Source: Onchidella celtica (lineage: Eukaryota; Mollusca; Gastropoda; Systellommatophora; Onchidiidae). From it: 64,000 nt of DNA. Both the position numbers and the translations under genes were made by a program. Positions 48,859 through 63,500 of the stretch are shown one piece after another (within the stretch, counting starts at the first letter, position 1; every line of letters starts with the position of its first letter). Location of the stretch: the NCBI GenBank assembly GCA_963931925.1, contig OZ007567.1, forward strand, positions 77,504,686 to 77,568,685, written 5' to 3'. The notes beneath the pieces were generated by a model. It worked only from the letters and a program-made list of their open reading frames with translations. It did not search any database and had not been told where the DNA came from.

Positions 48859-49942
48859 ATTACTCCCTAGCACAAAAACAAACAGAAACAAGAACAAGAA
48901 AAATAAAAACACAAAAAGTGAGTTGAAAATGCCAGGAGCAGCGAAACCTCCTAAAATAAAGATATCAACACTAAGGCGTTTTTACCAGTAACTGGAAAGG
49001 TCACAATCGCGGTTTATTTGAATCTGAAATAAGACTCGAACGGCAGGAGTATAACTCGCTACCGGTAGTAGAGCGTTTGCCTTGAACAGAAGACGCCTCC
49101 AATTCCAACCCAATTTGCTGTCACCAATGTCGGAAAGTTCAATATTCACTTCTCTAACCCCCACTTTATCTTCCAATCCCAACCCGCTTTCTACTTCAAA
49201 GGCCGGGCCACTAAATAGCCTATGCTTCTATTTCAAATTCTGTACTACATGTAATATCAAGTTCCTCTTTGTTTTCGATAATTTTTATTATTATCATCAT
49301 CATTAATTGCTGTTCCCCAATTAAATAAATCCCACTTCAACCTTTAATTATTCCCGGCCCCTCTATATAGCAATCCAGTTTGCATATCCCATCCTCTACC
49401 ATTTCTATTTCGTTTTTTTCTTCATTTTTATTTTTCCACCTTCCATCACGCCTTCATCCACATTATTTTTTTTTTTTCAATGCCAGAGCTAACCTATCGA
49501 TTTCCAGTTATGACGGCGCTTTCCCAAAAATGCAGTAACACTAGTGAATGGAACCCCATTCCATTCTGTGGATTGAGAATGGAATATGAGAATCGCCCCT
49601 GGGGCGCCCATTTTCATTTTATTTATACTGCATGTTTATTCATCGTTTTGACTAGCCGGCATTACATCAACGACCAGATCACAAGAGCTCACGCGAGAGA
49701 GCAGGCCTGGTGTATTGTATTCCGGCCGCCACGTGAAGCAATAGCCACAAACACTGGCCATTTTCATGTCTGTCTCTCTGTGTCTCTCTGATCTCTTGTT
49801 TGTTGAAAAGGATAACAGAATTTCGCTTTGTCTCTTATGTCAGACCATATTATTGATTTTTCATAAGATAGGGAACAGCACTGCGCGAATCCTGTTTTGT
49901 GGTGCCAGTTACAAACATGTTACAAATATGAAAGGCGCCTCC

Positions 49943-49973
<31 letters not shown>

Positions 49974-50004
49974 GTATCTCTGTCTCTCTCTCTTTCTCGC
50001 TCTC

Positions 50005-50037
<33 letters not shown>

Positions 50038-50314
50038 TGTTCACTTTCATTTTAAAACAGTCTCTTCACTTTCTCCTATATTTGCCCTTTTTCATGCACA
50101 ACCTTCTCCCATTTTTATCCTGTTGCTGACTGAGACATCTGATGAAACAAATAGATTCTGACTTTCAGTACTTACAATTTCCCATATGATTTCTTAACAA
50201 TTAAATTTGAGGCATCTATAGATTATATTGGTTTCTACCTCCTATAAAACACCATCACTTCTGTGACTGTTGTAGTTAACACATTACCAATTTCTTCGGG
50301 GCCTAAAAGAATCA
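48859..50314. other. No gene seen
   Basis: AT-rich non-coding sequence with a CT microsatellite at 49936. Confidence 0.65.
49936..50038. repeat. CT dinucleotide repeat
   Basis: Imperfect CT units with TGTATC and CGCT interruptions. Confidence 0.93.
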
Positions 50315-50587
50315 ATGGTAGCAGTGACTTTGATCACATTATTTACAGCAGGGGTGGTGAGTGTTATCATTATGGGAAAAGCTTTAGAGACACATGATAA
50401 ATTATCATTTATTTGTAAGGATTTATATTATCTGAATGCTGTTCTGTATCCATTTTTGTACCTGTCACGAATCAGTCACCAAATCCATCTGCCTCCACAA
50501 AATTGTCATAAGAAATTGAGGAAGCCAGGTTCTGTAATATATGCTTGCAATTTTTTGGTAGAGACCAACCACCCAAACACACTTTAA
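50315..50587 (+). pseudogene. Possible receptor TM6-TM7 relic
   Basis: An open frame reads a hydrophobic stretch (VTLITLFTAGVVSVIIMG), a loop, then DLYYLNAVLYPFLYLSRIS. The latter resembles the TM7 end of class A receptors (NxxxxPFLY). No upstream transmembrane segments were found in any frame nearby, so it is a fragment at best and may be chance. Confidence 0.22.
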
Positions 50588-50873
50588 AACCCTCTTATCG
50601 GCCGTGCAGCAGCCTTTCACAACAATTGATGACCCATCAGCCATCATATATGTTGTGGTGGACTGCTGCATGGCCCATATATCGGCCCTACAGTTTCATG
50701 CTAAAAAATTAATGCGAGGTCGAGCTTTCAGCCAACACTGTTCCGGGCATGTTTGCACTCATTTCTATACTACTCCCAGTTGTCCTTTTTCCCGATAATC
50801 CACTGTTCTGTTAGTTTAAAGGATGGAAGGGTATTTGAGCCTCGCAACAGAAGGGTTAAGTCACTTGGATCAG

Positions 50874-50960
50874 TTGCTCTAAGGTAGGCTTGGTGTGTAA
50901 GAGGACCCTATGATAGGGTAATCTGGTCTTGTCGATTAATACACACAACAACACATTGGA
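50874..50960 (+). repeat. Possible SINE body fragment
   Basis: CCCTATGATAGGG, then TCTGGTCTTGTCGATTAATAC, resembles the CCTATGATAGG..CTTGTCGGATAAGGAC body of the SINE at 48598. The head and tail are missing. Confidence 0.4.
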
Positions 50961-51222
50961 GCATACACCAAACACCACATTGCAGGTTTTACAGAGAACT
51001 GTAATGATTATGATCATTGGGCCCCCGCAGCTCCCAAGGCCGGGCCGACAACACCTGTTAAATTTGCACTAGTGACATAACAACAAAGAAAAAGAGAGAC
51101 AGAGGCTTTCTTTCTGTATTTAAACTATGGTCAATGTGAATGATTCAAGTTTCACAAATTAGAGAAAATCAGAATAATATGTGTGTAAAAATGTTTTCTT
51201 TTGTCACTGATATAATTACAAA

Positions 51223-51430
51223 GGGGGATATTATACTAAGCCCGGAACAGCACAGACAGCTGCTGGCAGACAAGAAGTGCACACCAGAATTTCCTATATT
51301 TTCTTAGTACATCCAGGAAGATCCTATCATACTAAGCCCGGTCAGACATAGTCAGCTTCTGCCACTATTTCTCGGGTGTATGTTTTGCTGGCAGCAGCTC
51401 GCTGTGACATTCCAGGCTTCGTATGATACC
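51223..51430. repeat. MITE family C copy 2
   Basis: Same structure and length as 16084-16292, including the central TCATACTAAGCCCGGTCAGA block and the right end TTCCAGGCTTCGTATGAT. It lies just downstream of DAAF9 exon 14. Confidence 0.88.
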
Positions 51431-51499
51431 GACCCTAAGTAGTTTGTGTTCAGTACATCAGCTGGTATTATATTATGTGATTACGATCTCCAGACTAAC

Positions 51500-51584
51500 C
51501 TGTGCCAATGGCATATGGTGAACTGCTGAAGAAATAGGTTCTGGTACACACAAGAGGGTTGTGAGGGGAAACAACTTGACAAAT
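51500..51584 (-). CDS. DAAF9: DAAF9 exon 14 (last one recognised)
   Basis: 85 nt between acceptor TCTACAG and donor GTTAGT. It encodes ICQVVSPHNPLVCTRTYFF, matching the family QCVSPKGPLxCxRTYFF, and ends one base into a codon. The next exon should begin in phase 1 but was not found to the left. Confidence 0.9.
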
Positions 51585-54500
51585 CTGTAGATATATAAAC
51601 AATAAGAATTGCAGCTCTATAAGTATGAGCAATAATAACTTTGCAAGGATGAAGAATTTCAGCCTGAACACCTGTCAGTGCTAAACAGATCGTAACAACC
51701 TTTCTATTTTTTTAATTTTTTTTCACATTCACTTCTCTGCATTCATTTCAGAATCTGATAATTATTAATGTACATTCTGCTGAGATATCCTGGACACTTC
51801 ACTTATCTCCCTCTGCACTTCACTTGTTGTGAAATTAAATAACTAGAAGACAAGGGACAAATCTATACTTTAGCTACAGTAATCTACCTGTTCAGCTTCC
51901 TCTGTCCCACTAACTTACACAGAAGAATAAAAAGATATCAACTTGTAGATAATTGGTAATGAGATGCATACAAGCAATCTGTATTTAACTATGTATGAGA
52001 AGTCAAAATGTGGCAAAAAGAAAAGGTTGTATGCAGCAAAGCCTAGGCTAAGAAATGATACAGAAATGATACAATCAAACGCAAAGGAAAAGAAAACTGA
52101 TTGCATCATTTCATATTTACCGTGTGGCTCATCCATTCTGATTTGAGTGACAGATCAGTAACTTCCACTGCCTGTCCATGCTGAACTTTCTGTAAAATGG
52201 ACCGGTCACTATCTGGTCCAAATACCACGTAAGGTACTCGCCCGATACTGCAAAATTCAAAGAAAATGTTGTAACTTGAGTTTCTGATAAAAACCTTTAC
52301 ATTCTGGGGATGAAAAGAAGCAAAAAGTAAATGAAAAAAATAAAAAAACAAAAAAACAGAAAGATGCAACCATCTTTCACACACTGATATTTATTTAAAT
52401 GACAATTTATAAGTACCCTGAATGATGCAATCATTCTTTCTGGAAGTTATTTACACTGAAATGGGAGAATTTTTTTTTTTTTTTTTGCTAAACCAAAATG
52501 GCAACGAATATCTAAACAGAATGCAATTTCAGTTAAGTACTTTGCGCTTTAGAAAAGTAAAAAAAAACCTGATTGGGAAATATAATTTTTAAAAAAGAGG
52601 AAATTGTGCTCATCACTCACTTTCCTTTGTGGCCAACTAGTCCATGATTGAAATAGCTTTGAAGAGGCTGTGAAGTTAGAAAATGAATATTTGTACATAA
52701 GCAAATCTTTTAACGGTATGTAGTTTGTAACTTAGAGAGATCTCACTTGACATAGAAATATTACAATTATTTTATTGCTCTTGTTTACTGACACTATGCT
52801 TTACCTATGTTAAATAGTTTCAATTTATAATAGTACAAAGAACCCATGTCCTTTTCAATAAGATTTTGTTTAGAGCTTCTAACACTTTTATAAGATGTAT
52901 CTGAATAAGACACAATTTAGCATGGCAGAGACAAACAGCCTCAAGATAAGTGAAACCTAATAACTATTGAGAAAAGCCATTGTACATTCCCAGCCAGCAA
53001 CCCTATGGAATTCCTATATTGATTGAAGTCAAGTTTGCTCACGGGAATGACGTTGTGCCTCCCTAGATCCCTGATTACGACATCGTGCCAACATTGGTTT
53101 GATGTAGAGAATTCATCCCCACACTAATTTTACCAACCCCATGGGATCCTATACAAATTTGTCTCAGATTGATGTAGGGATGCTGGCAGGATTGTCAGAC
53201 ACTAAGAAATATTGTCAATGCTTCTATATATAGCATCTATCAAACGAAACAAAAAAAGATGCATTATACCTATATCAACTTACCTCTGATACTTTTTTCT
53301 GTGACACAACATTTGATGATGATTCCCTGTGGATTAAAATTGAAATGGATTTAAATTTCATGCAAGACAGATATTCTTTTTGAATAAAACTTAATCTTCT
53401 GTGAAAGTGTCAATGTAAAAAATATCACAACACAAACTGAAGCCTTTGTAATAAATGCATGATATAACCTCCAAAGAAAAGACCCAAAAACAGCAGCGTC
53501 AGTGACTTTATAGAACATACAGTGCAGAATATTATTTTAATGCTACTAATGTTTTTCTTGTTTGGAAATCTGTGCCCTGAGATATCCCAACTGTAAAGAA
53601 GTCAAATATTTATCATATGCCATAACAACCTACGCTGCAGTATGACATTAATTTGATAATCCTATTTGGGTGCAAACCACAAAATCAAACATGCAAATGC
53701 GGAAGCCTCTGAAACTGACTTGACTATAATAGCAAATCACCACAGGACAAGAAGTGTATGTTTTTAATGATGTTCTAAGTCACAACATAAGAACTATGAG
53801 GCTCTGGCCGTAAGGTCAGAATAGAATTCGTATAATTTAACAGTTACATGGCATCTCTTATGCAAGTTCTTGTTATATGGTATCAACATTCATTCTGTTT
53901 TGTCCGAGTTACTTAACTTACAAGGCCATTTGAACACACTTCACCATATTGTCCCATTGTCGAACCATCAAAGGTAAGTGCTGTCGAGAAATAGAAAACA
54001 TGGAATTATTTTAAAAATCTCATTTCAATGAATGTTCTCAGCACCTGCTTGTATAACAATAATGCAGTTCTACATACTGAATGTAATTTATCATGATCAG
54101 TTTATGTCAAGCCATTCTTTAAAATCCCATAAATACTATAGGCTTGGGTAAATTTCCATAGTGATTATCTTGAGGACTGAGTTCAAATTCAAATCTGTAC
54201 ACTTCACCTATGCTTTACAAAATATGGCCGCTGTTGCATTATCTATTATTATAAAAGTGAACTTTGGAGGCTATGTTAGCCTACTCCTCCGTTAACACTT
54301 AGCCCACACACTTCAAATTTTACAGACGTCCACAGTATCTACATACCTAGGTTTTCGTCCGACAAGACATACGAAAACTCCTGTCCCCGAATTTATTAAC
54401 CCTCGTCCCGCGTTGAGTGAACTCGTCCGCGTAACGCCCTGTGCGGGGGTAGCCAGCGGCCAGTCAGCCGATCGTTCGCGTGTTGCCGATAACCTCGGCG

Positions 54501-57500
54501 GTTGGGTCAATCGGGTCCTTGTGAACACCTGTATCGCGTATACTTCAGGACGCAATAATAACAATAGTGGTGGATAAATCGTAAGGGACCCCTATGATAT
54601 TTGGATAAAGTACTTGTGATGATATGCAGTTGGTTTTATTGTGAAATGGAAGGCCCCAAATCAAGAATTTTCTGCATTTACATGCCGTTTAACACACGTT
54701 TTATCATTTTCCCAAGACCTCTGCGCTTTTTCTGTCCCTATGTCAGGCCATTCAGGTGAACAAATTATTTTTTAAGACATTTGCTTAATTTACTAACCAC
54801 ATGTATCGTGACATTGCCTTCTCCTTCCTCTACTATGTAAAGCGTCCACTTACTATAATGTTAGTTTTAGCGAGAGATTTGATTTCCAGTTCCAGGTCGT
54901 AGAGCACATACATGATGATTGTACTGAAGAGCGGTTTAATCAAAGGAACACAATATCTCTCTAATTACCACCAACAACAAAGTCGGTCATTTTCTCCCAG
55001 TTTTCCCTGATGAAAAACCTACTGAGAGACGCCCTTATGCAGCATGCCCTAATATTACATCGGAATTCATAATTACAGACGTAGAACGGTGTCTCAAATA
55101 CGCACATGGCCCCTTTCTTCTCATTTCACATGTAGACGACAACCAGCATCAAAGTAAAAGTTTCCCCAAGATTTTCTCCAGTTCGAACTTCAGACCGTCA
55201 GTACTATTACACTAGTATGACGAATAGTTGCGAATAGTTGCATCGTAATAAACGTAATCGGACGATACCATTTTGTTAGATATAGTAGGGGTGACAGGAT
55301 AGATAAACACGCGAAAATTATGTGGAAAAAAAACGTGAAAAAACAACAACAACAACAGCCTTGGCAACCGAATAACCAAAGCGCGAGGCGCACCGTTGCT
55401 ATACAAAAATGTGGCCTCCCGCAGGACCCGCGGTTAAGCGTGTCGGACAAAATTATGGCCCCCTGTGTCTCGCGTGTTGCGCGGGGACGCCAATATAGTG
55501 GCCTCCCGCAGGACTAGGGTTAAAATAGATTTTTTTTTGGTCATTCTATTTTAATTCACCATTTTGAACCGGAAGAATGATACCATCTTGATGCGCCGAT
55601 AACCGCAGAAGTTTGGTTCCGCACCAAGAAACGAAACCGTAGAACGGGTAATTAAATAAAATAATTCTGTGTGAAATTGTGGTGTAACAGTAAGTTCTAT
55701 TTGTCATAGCATGGAATCCAAATGCCTTTTTAATGTAGCCTAGATCTAGATATACGGTTGCGCTTAGTACAAGGAAAATTTGCAAGATATATATCTTGCG
55801 CGGGTCGGCTAGCGATGAATACAGCTAAACCCTTTTTTTTCCAAGAATGAATGCAGATGCAGAGAAATTTAAACTGAGTGATTCTTAAAGCCATGACAAT
55901 GTATTGGAAAAAGAAATGCAGAGGATAAAAGAAAAAAACTTTCGTAATTGCCATAAGACAAACTGGACAGATTTTACATAGGTTATACTGCAAATAAATG
56001 TTCAAGAAATCCATTTGCTGTAACTAAATCCCAAACAACAATGTAAGGCACTTTGCAGGAACATCTTTATGTCTGATGTCTAGGCCAGATATTAAAAATG
56101 CCCAGGTATGTGAAAATTAACACCTGCTGTGCTTATGTCTAAGATATTTGGTTGTATTTACAGCTAGATGCTCTTCCTACTACTCACCTCAGTGAGGAAC
56201 AGTTCCACTGAAACAGGGTCCTGATAATCAGGCAGGCAATGAACTTGATCACTGACATCGAGCACCTGAGTATGTTTGAAAATGTACAGTAAATTCTATA
56301 CTGCTTTAACACAATTAAACAGTTCCAGGATAAAATGTACTTTTAACGTGCCCTATCATTCTGTCTGTAGATGCTATGTAACAATAAGACAAAATACATA
56401 GTATCAAGTTTAGGGCTTATTTACCTAACCTATTTGAGAAAGTATACCAGGTATTTCAGTTGGACTGAAAATGTGCTTCAGGAGTTTGTAGAACATGCTA
56501 GTGCTTAAATTAACTTGAACTCAAAGAAAATAGGTGTATTGTGGACCAGAAAGGGAAGACAATGACTTTTAAGTAAATCTTTTTGGGCAAATAATTCCAA
56601 GTACACATTAGAACAACCCAGTTGCTTCTACTTCACTTGAATGTAAGAAAACTTCAAGGATACCACTTGGCCAAACATAAAATGAGCATTGGACTCAATA
56701 TCATACGATTCATCAACTACACTGGGGAAATATCTCAATTCTCTAAGGGTTAGAGACTGCTAACAGTTTAACCAAAGGCAAGAAAACCGGCAAAAATTCC
56801 TATTCTGAAGCTGTATTTACATTACCCATAATAATGATCTTAATGTTGGTATTCAAAGGAGGACTTGTTAAATTTTTGGGCCTTCCCACTAAATTCTGAA
56901 ACCATATTGGTAAAACTGCACACTCACCTCATACTTCAAGGAAAAGAAACCGCCACTGAAAAACATCAGGCAAAAACAAAACAGTTTCTTCTGGATCAAT
57001 GCCATTAAAAACACACAACTTTATGAAAATACTGGGTGAAATCACTAAATTTGAGATACTGTCATAGATAGTGACAACATCTGTACTACTTGAAAAATGA
57101 GACTTTTTCTATAAATTCTATATTGTAAGTCATCTAAGATCTGGGTTCACATGGTGATACCTCCAAAGAAACAATTTTACTGCCACTTTAGATCCAAGGC
57201 CAACTATCAATATTAATTAGAAAAATCAGTTAAATGCTTTTTTTCTATAAACTGAGAAAATTTAATTTAAACTGTTCAAAATTTTCCTCAGTGACATCAA
57301 TTTGTTCGGCGTGAAAATAAAATCCCCTTAAATTAGAAGTCCTCAATAGATTTGGTTTGTGCCATGACATAAGAGCATAAAAGCTACATAAAAGCTTTAT
57401 TCTCTAAATGTATAATTCTCACTGAGTTTACAAGGGCAAGTGTCAGAATGACAGATAATTCATTGTCTTTGCTGTTAAATGCATGTTGTTTTTTTTTGTT

Positions 57501-60500
57501 AAAAACAAGATGTGTGTTGCTATGTCCAAAAAGGAAGAGATAAACTAAAATACCCATTATAACATGTTTAAAAGAAAAATCCATTGAGAGTAATGCACAC
57601 ATATCAATGTTTAACCAACCTTCCAAAGTCGTCCAGAGCAAATGCCTGAATAATGGGCCACTTTTCAACAGTCATCACATTGAAATCTGTCTTGTGTCCT
57701 GAAAAGTGAAAATGTGTCACAATAAGAAGTTTTGCCGTTGCATATCTTTATTGCCATTAATGCTGTTTTTTCTTCCTTCAACATATTTTCATTGCTATAC
57801 TGGAACACAATTAAGAATGATACTATTTTATTTACCTCTGATGAGATCTCTCATTAGTCTAAATCATGAGAGTGTTTGCAAATATCCGCAATAAAACTTT
57901 TGTTCCTAAAAACTTACAAAAGTTTAAGTTATAGAAAAAGTAATAAAACAGTTTTCGATTTGAAAGTGTCACATCTACAGAGTGGTTGACATGAAGAAGT
58001 AACTGTTTCACAGCATAAACAAGATCTCCCACCTTAATGAAAAAGAAAAGTCTACTACAATGTGTATCATCCGCTGAGAAATTCCAGCGGTTCAGAGAAA
58101 TAAATTTGCTGGTAAAAATATGTGGAATAATACAAACTGTCAAGATGCTTAAAAGAACCTGTAAGATTAAATTGTCAAAAGTAATCTCAAATGCTACATG
58201 ATGCTTTATCCTTTGCATTAAAAATTTAATATCTGCTTGGGAAAGACAAACCAAACCTATATAATTTTTCTTTTATCTTTCAATACAAGGAAATAAGCAG
58301 TGACTTACAGGAGCAAAACTAGCAACATGCACTGTGCCACCACTGATTTTTCTTTCTTTTTTTTAAGACGGAAAGATCACACCAAACAATTACATTTTAC
58401 CATAAGGCATGAATAAGGAAGGAGGTAGTGGATACTGAAAAGAATAATTTTTCAATCATATTTAAAACCGGACAGTACTCCATGGGTACTCACATCTTAG
58501 AGGCTTATCCATTTCATGGACAAAGAATGACAAAATGTTTCACGTACAATAATTAAACTGATTCACATAATCAATGAGCTGAACTGACCTCTGCTTGAAA
58601 ATGGGATGCCAATCACTTTGCATTCATTAACCATGGCAATTAGAGATCTGATTTTGAATTCCTCTGAAGCATCATCCTCTTCTCCTTCATACTGTCAAGA
58701 AATAAAAATCAGTGAGCTTGACCAGTAAGACAATACAACTTGCCATATTTTATTTTCAGACAAACTCTAACATTCTTCAAATCATTTAAGACACCCTTTT
58801 CATTTGAGGATTTTGACATTAATGTTATTAAATTTGATGACTTTCTTCGAATTTACATTGTCCAACAAGAGCAGACAAATTTATGATCAACTAAAATGAT
58901 AAGCATATTAATGAACCCATCAATTTCTCCTACAAGAGCACTGTAAAACATTGATCAATTTTTGCTCGTTATACTTTATTATTCTTATCTTTGCCCTAAC
59001 ACCATGAAACAGTAAAGTATTTATTTATTGTCCATTAGTAAATAATGTTTCTAAAAACAAGAAACAAAAAATCACACAAAAAAGACAAAGCTTTTGTTTA
59101 ACTACTGTTAAAAAAAATCGCACAAGCCATAAAGTGGGCCCAATTCGCAACAGTTTACAGAAATGTGAAAGAAATTTTATACATCAAACTTTGAAAGAAA
59201 ATCTACAACACCAGGTATAGAAAAGACAAAATAATTAACTGGCATTCAATGGCTATTCATTTATCAGGAACATCAAATAATTTTATGCACTAGTGCAGAA
59301 TATCATCAGTGCACAGCTGAACAAAACAAATTGGGACCGGGACTGTTGGTTTTTTTTTGTCATTGTTGTTGTTTTTATTGAATGTTTAATGCTTGCAGGT
59401 GCATAGCCCCCTTTCCATCTTCACTCAAAATGAAAAAAAAATAAAAAGAACCTGCCTATTTCCATCAGTCTCCAACAACGGAAGATGAAAATAAAAATGA
59501 TGATCACAATTACAAGTCTGACAAGATGACAAATTCATCAAAGACTCAACAAGAAATCAACCTCTCCTGTCCGGTGTCTCAAGAAAGGAAAAGTTCAATT
59601 CTACATTTAAATCAGTTGCAACAAAGAAAATCAAGAGTAGAAATTGTGCACTTTTGCATACTCACAAAGTGATCGCAAACCTAATGACAATTTATAGAAC
59701 ACTTATATTTGTGCAGGAAAAAAACCATAGAAAATATCATCTTTTTAAGTAGTTTTCTAATTATTTGTTTTTGTTCTTTTTTTTTTTGTCAAATCAACAA
59801 ATACATGAAGTACAGAAAAGTATGTATCATCCAAAACAATTATGCCAGACAACTAACCAAACCACAAAGTGACATCAACAAGTCTGAAATGGTATAAAAT
59901 TAATCACCAGTTGTAGTAAAATATACTGGGAACTGCACATACACAATGTTATTTTGGTAAACATAAAAAGTGATTTGGACACAGTGGAAGGTCACGTTCA
60001 AATTGTACCTCATTCTCCTGGAGACAGTAAAACTTAAGGCCGGGCCAGTGACTAACATAAGGCAGAAGGTAGTGATAATTGACTGGATTACAGTAGACCT
60101 CCACATGGTCTGTGCCTATCAGGATCATCAAATCTGCAAAACCAAACAGTCATATTATTTTCAGTAATTTAAACTGAAAATCTTGTTAGGCTTACTCACA
60201 TCGATATTTCAAGCAAGATACGCTGTTTATGAGTGGACATCATTTTTACTCTTAATCGTAATGATTTTGGAACAACAAAACCTATCATTCAGATGATGAG
60301 CATTTGTTTTTCGTTTATCATGGTCTTTTCCTACTTTCGATGGGTATACCAGGTAAACTAAGCAGAGATACAACAACCCATAAATGAAAACAATTTTACC
60401 AGGACCATAGTAATTCCAAGGCAAACTACTTCAGTTATAATGATAGGACAGAAAGAAACAAAATAAACAGCACATATATGAGCTGATGTTGCCTAGATGA

Positions 60501-63500
60501 ATGCATTCAAATTCTTAGCTTTTAAAAAAAATGCAGGAACTATTATTTCTCTTATACTGATAATTTGATAGATGCCATGGGCTTGGGGAGGAAGAAAAAT
60601 ACAGCATGTTTTTCATGTGACCCATTGCTTCTAAAATTGTTTTTTTACACTTCAACACATATTGAAAATGTGTCTAGAGATCATATCTAGGTGGAATATA
60701 TCTCTCAGTTCATTGATTATATTCTAGCTGTGTTAAATATCAGCAAAAAAAATTATTAAAATTATCCCATGAAACAAATGCTCTTACCGTCAATTACCTC
60801 TTCCGCAAATCCAGAGCTGAAAGATTTAAACGAAAAAGTTTAAATTTTGGATGTATATAATGAGGTGCGATGCAAATATTTTATTTCAGACCGTTCCCTT
60901 AAATGAATTTCTTGGAGCTACTTATACAATTCCAAGTTAAATGTGTCAATGAAGCAGCCCATCAACATTTTTAAATTTTGAATTGCATTAAACTTCAAAA
61001 AAGACTATTTCTGCATAATTAAGATGAGCAATAATGTATGTGTCCATGGGAAAAGTTGTAAAAAGAACATGCTTTCTTCCTTTTTCTTAAGATATATAGA
61101 TCTTGTGTCTGTTAGTGTTATCTTTAATTTCAAACCGTAATATTCACCTTTCAAGTTCATCTTTTCGAACATCAAAAAATCCAAAAAGCAAATAGCTCAG
61201 AAGTTCGTACATCCCTTCATTGTAGCGGCTGTCAATTCCTGTTGATTAACAAATAACAGAGTATTCATTGATGTAATCGCCTGCTATACATGAAAGAGCA
61301 ATACAATGAAACCTCCAATGTGAAGCCAACAACATGGAATAACCAAAGGAAAGTGGCCTCTCAAACCATGGGAGTAAAGGTATTTATGCTAGGCGCACCG
61401 ATTTTATGAAAGGAAATCTGGAGATTTTTGTTCTTTTTTCACTGCTGCCTACTCTTTTGTTATCACTTTAACACGATAGTTGACCGCTAGAAGTGACGCA
61501 AATTATGTAGTCAAAGGTTGATTTTCTCAGTCCACTAACTGTTACCTATATAAATTCAATTGTGCCATTAGAAAACAATGGGCCAGTGCAGATTTAGCTA
61601 CATGCCCTAACTCATTTAATGGAGAGCTATTTCTTAACACAGGACTTCTGATAACCATGCTGTACAGAAAAAAAAACAATTTGACATTTGATCTTCATTT
61701 GGCAGCAAAATCTATGCAATTAATCCATCTGACTTTATGAGGTAAGTTATAATCTCAAAAAGTCTCTTGGTAGTACAGCAAAATAAAATGACATTTGACG
61801 ATCAAACTCGTACAGATTAAGGACCATGAAAAGAGTTATTGCAATTTCAATCTTCATACACCGATCACGCAAATACACAAAGAATGTTTCCAAAATATAT
61901 CTTTTCAATACTGAAGTGCAATATACTTTGAATTATCTCCTTTTTCTTTTTTTGACACTGGTAAACACTTTGACTTGAGCTCAAGATTTAACACTTACCA
62001 GATATTACCAATATGCCATCTATGTCTGCTGCACCTGCCTTCCTGCTGTGTAAGATACTCTGTACATGTCTGAGTCTTGATGCACTGATAAATATATGTA
62101 GTTTGTGACATCATATTAGACATACTTTTAATTGTAATGCTAATGGCGACATGGGTTTATTTGAATGTACTAATGTACTGTTTTGCTGTCTGAGCTAAGT
62201 TGTTTTACCCGCTGGGATGGTATCAGGCTCAGTTCTCATTTTCAGAGGAGCATTCAATTGCGTGGGCGCTTGCAGTTGCCTGGCAGGCACAGCATTCAGA
62301 AGGAAACACTTGCCGGGCAACATGGCAGGCTGCCTGCTGACAGAATGAGGCAGCACAGCAAAGGTGTGTGTTTCAGTTTTCTAATATGGCTGCTTTCATT
62401 GAGTTCAAAAGGGTGCTCTTAATTTCACATTTAACATTCTTAAAAATCTTATAGAGCCCCCAATCTTCACTAGAATACCAATTTTCATAATAATAATTTT
62501 TGTTTTTACATTTCTGTAGTTGTGTGCATCAAAGAAAATGTTTACACAGGGTAACTGCCACAGCACTATTTCAGTTGTTACGGCCCCTGATTTTATATAT
62601 AATTTTGCTCAGGGAAATATTTAGGGTCCTCAAAATCAAATTGAAGTAAATCTGATGGTTCTATATCAGCATTTCCTCTTCGCGGCATTGCATCATCTGT
62701 GCAAAATTTGGTGCTTTTTCCTCATTAATTCGTACAATTTTATTCAAATTTTCCTTGAATCAGACTAACCAGGCGCAAGGCAGTGTGTTCAGTGAACTGT
62801 TTAATGTACCACGGGGGCACCGCAAGATCTCTCCACAGGCTGCCAGCACAACTGTCCACACCTCAGATATTTTATCTCAAAGGCTGATTCTGCTTCTTTA
62901 ACATTCTTTTTCTTCCTATTTTAACAATTATTTGGTATAATTTCCATGTTGTCTTTTTGTTGTGATTTTTCAGAGTATTCTGATTACCAAGTTTTTACAG
63001 GGGGTTGAAAGTGAAAGATCAATGTGATTGTGAGTTGAGTAACCTTTAGTTCAAAGACGCACTGTTGAAGATTGAAACTCTGAAAAGTTAATGACTGCAG
63101 ACACTTTAGTATTTGAACTTTTTCTGTAATCTTTCAAACTGGACCCAATGACTTGTATCTGTTTCTTACATTGTACTGTGGCCTACTTCGACAAGACATC
63201 AGGTAGGCTACACACCAGACAAGCAGAGGAAGTAAATCTGAATAAAATTAAACTCCTAAGTGATTACTTTTATGGTTGCATTTCTCACTTCAACATCAGA
63301 TACACTAGACTACGAAATTATTATAGTTTTGTTTTGTTCATGACATCGGGAGATGAATACTACGAAGTGAGGCCCACAGTGGGTATGGCGCTATCGATAA
63401 TTAGTACATGGCAGAACTTTGGAAAGCGTCATTAGTAACCGAATGTTTTGTAAGTACATTCGTTTGATTCAGTTCAAATTACCTCACAAATTGGGAAAAC

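Noticed and set aside
62183-62422. 79-residue plus-strand frame in DAAF9 intron 1
   Set aside because: No family, no splice support, antisense to the host gene.
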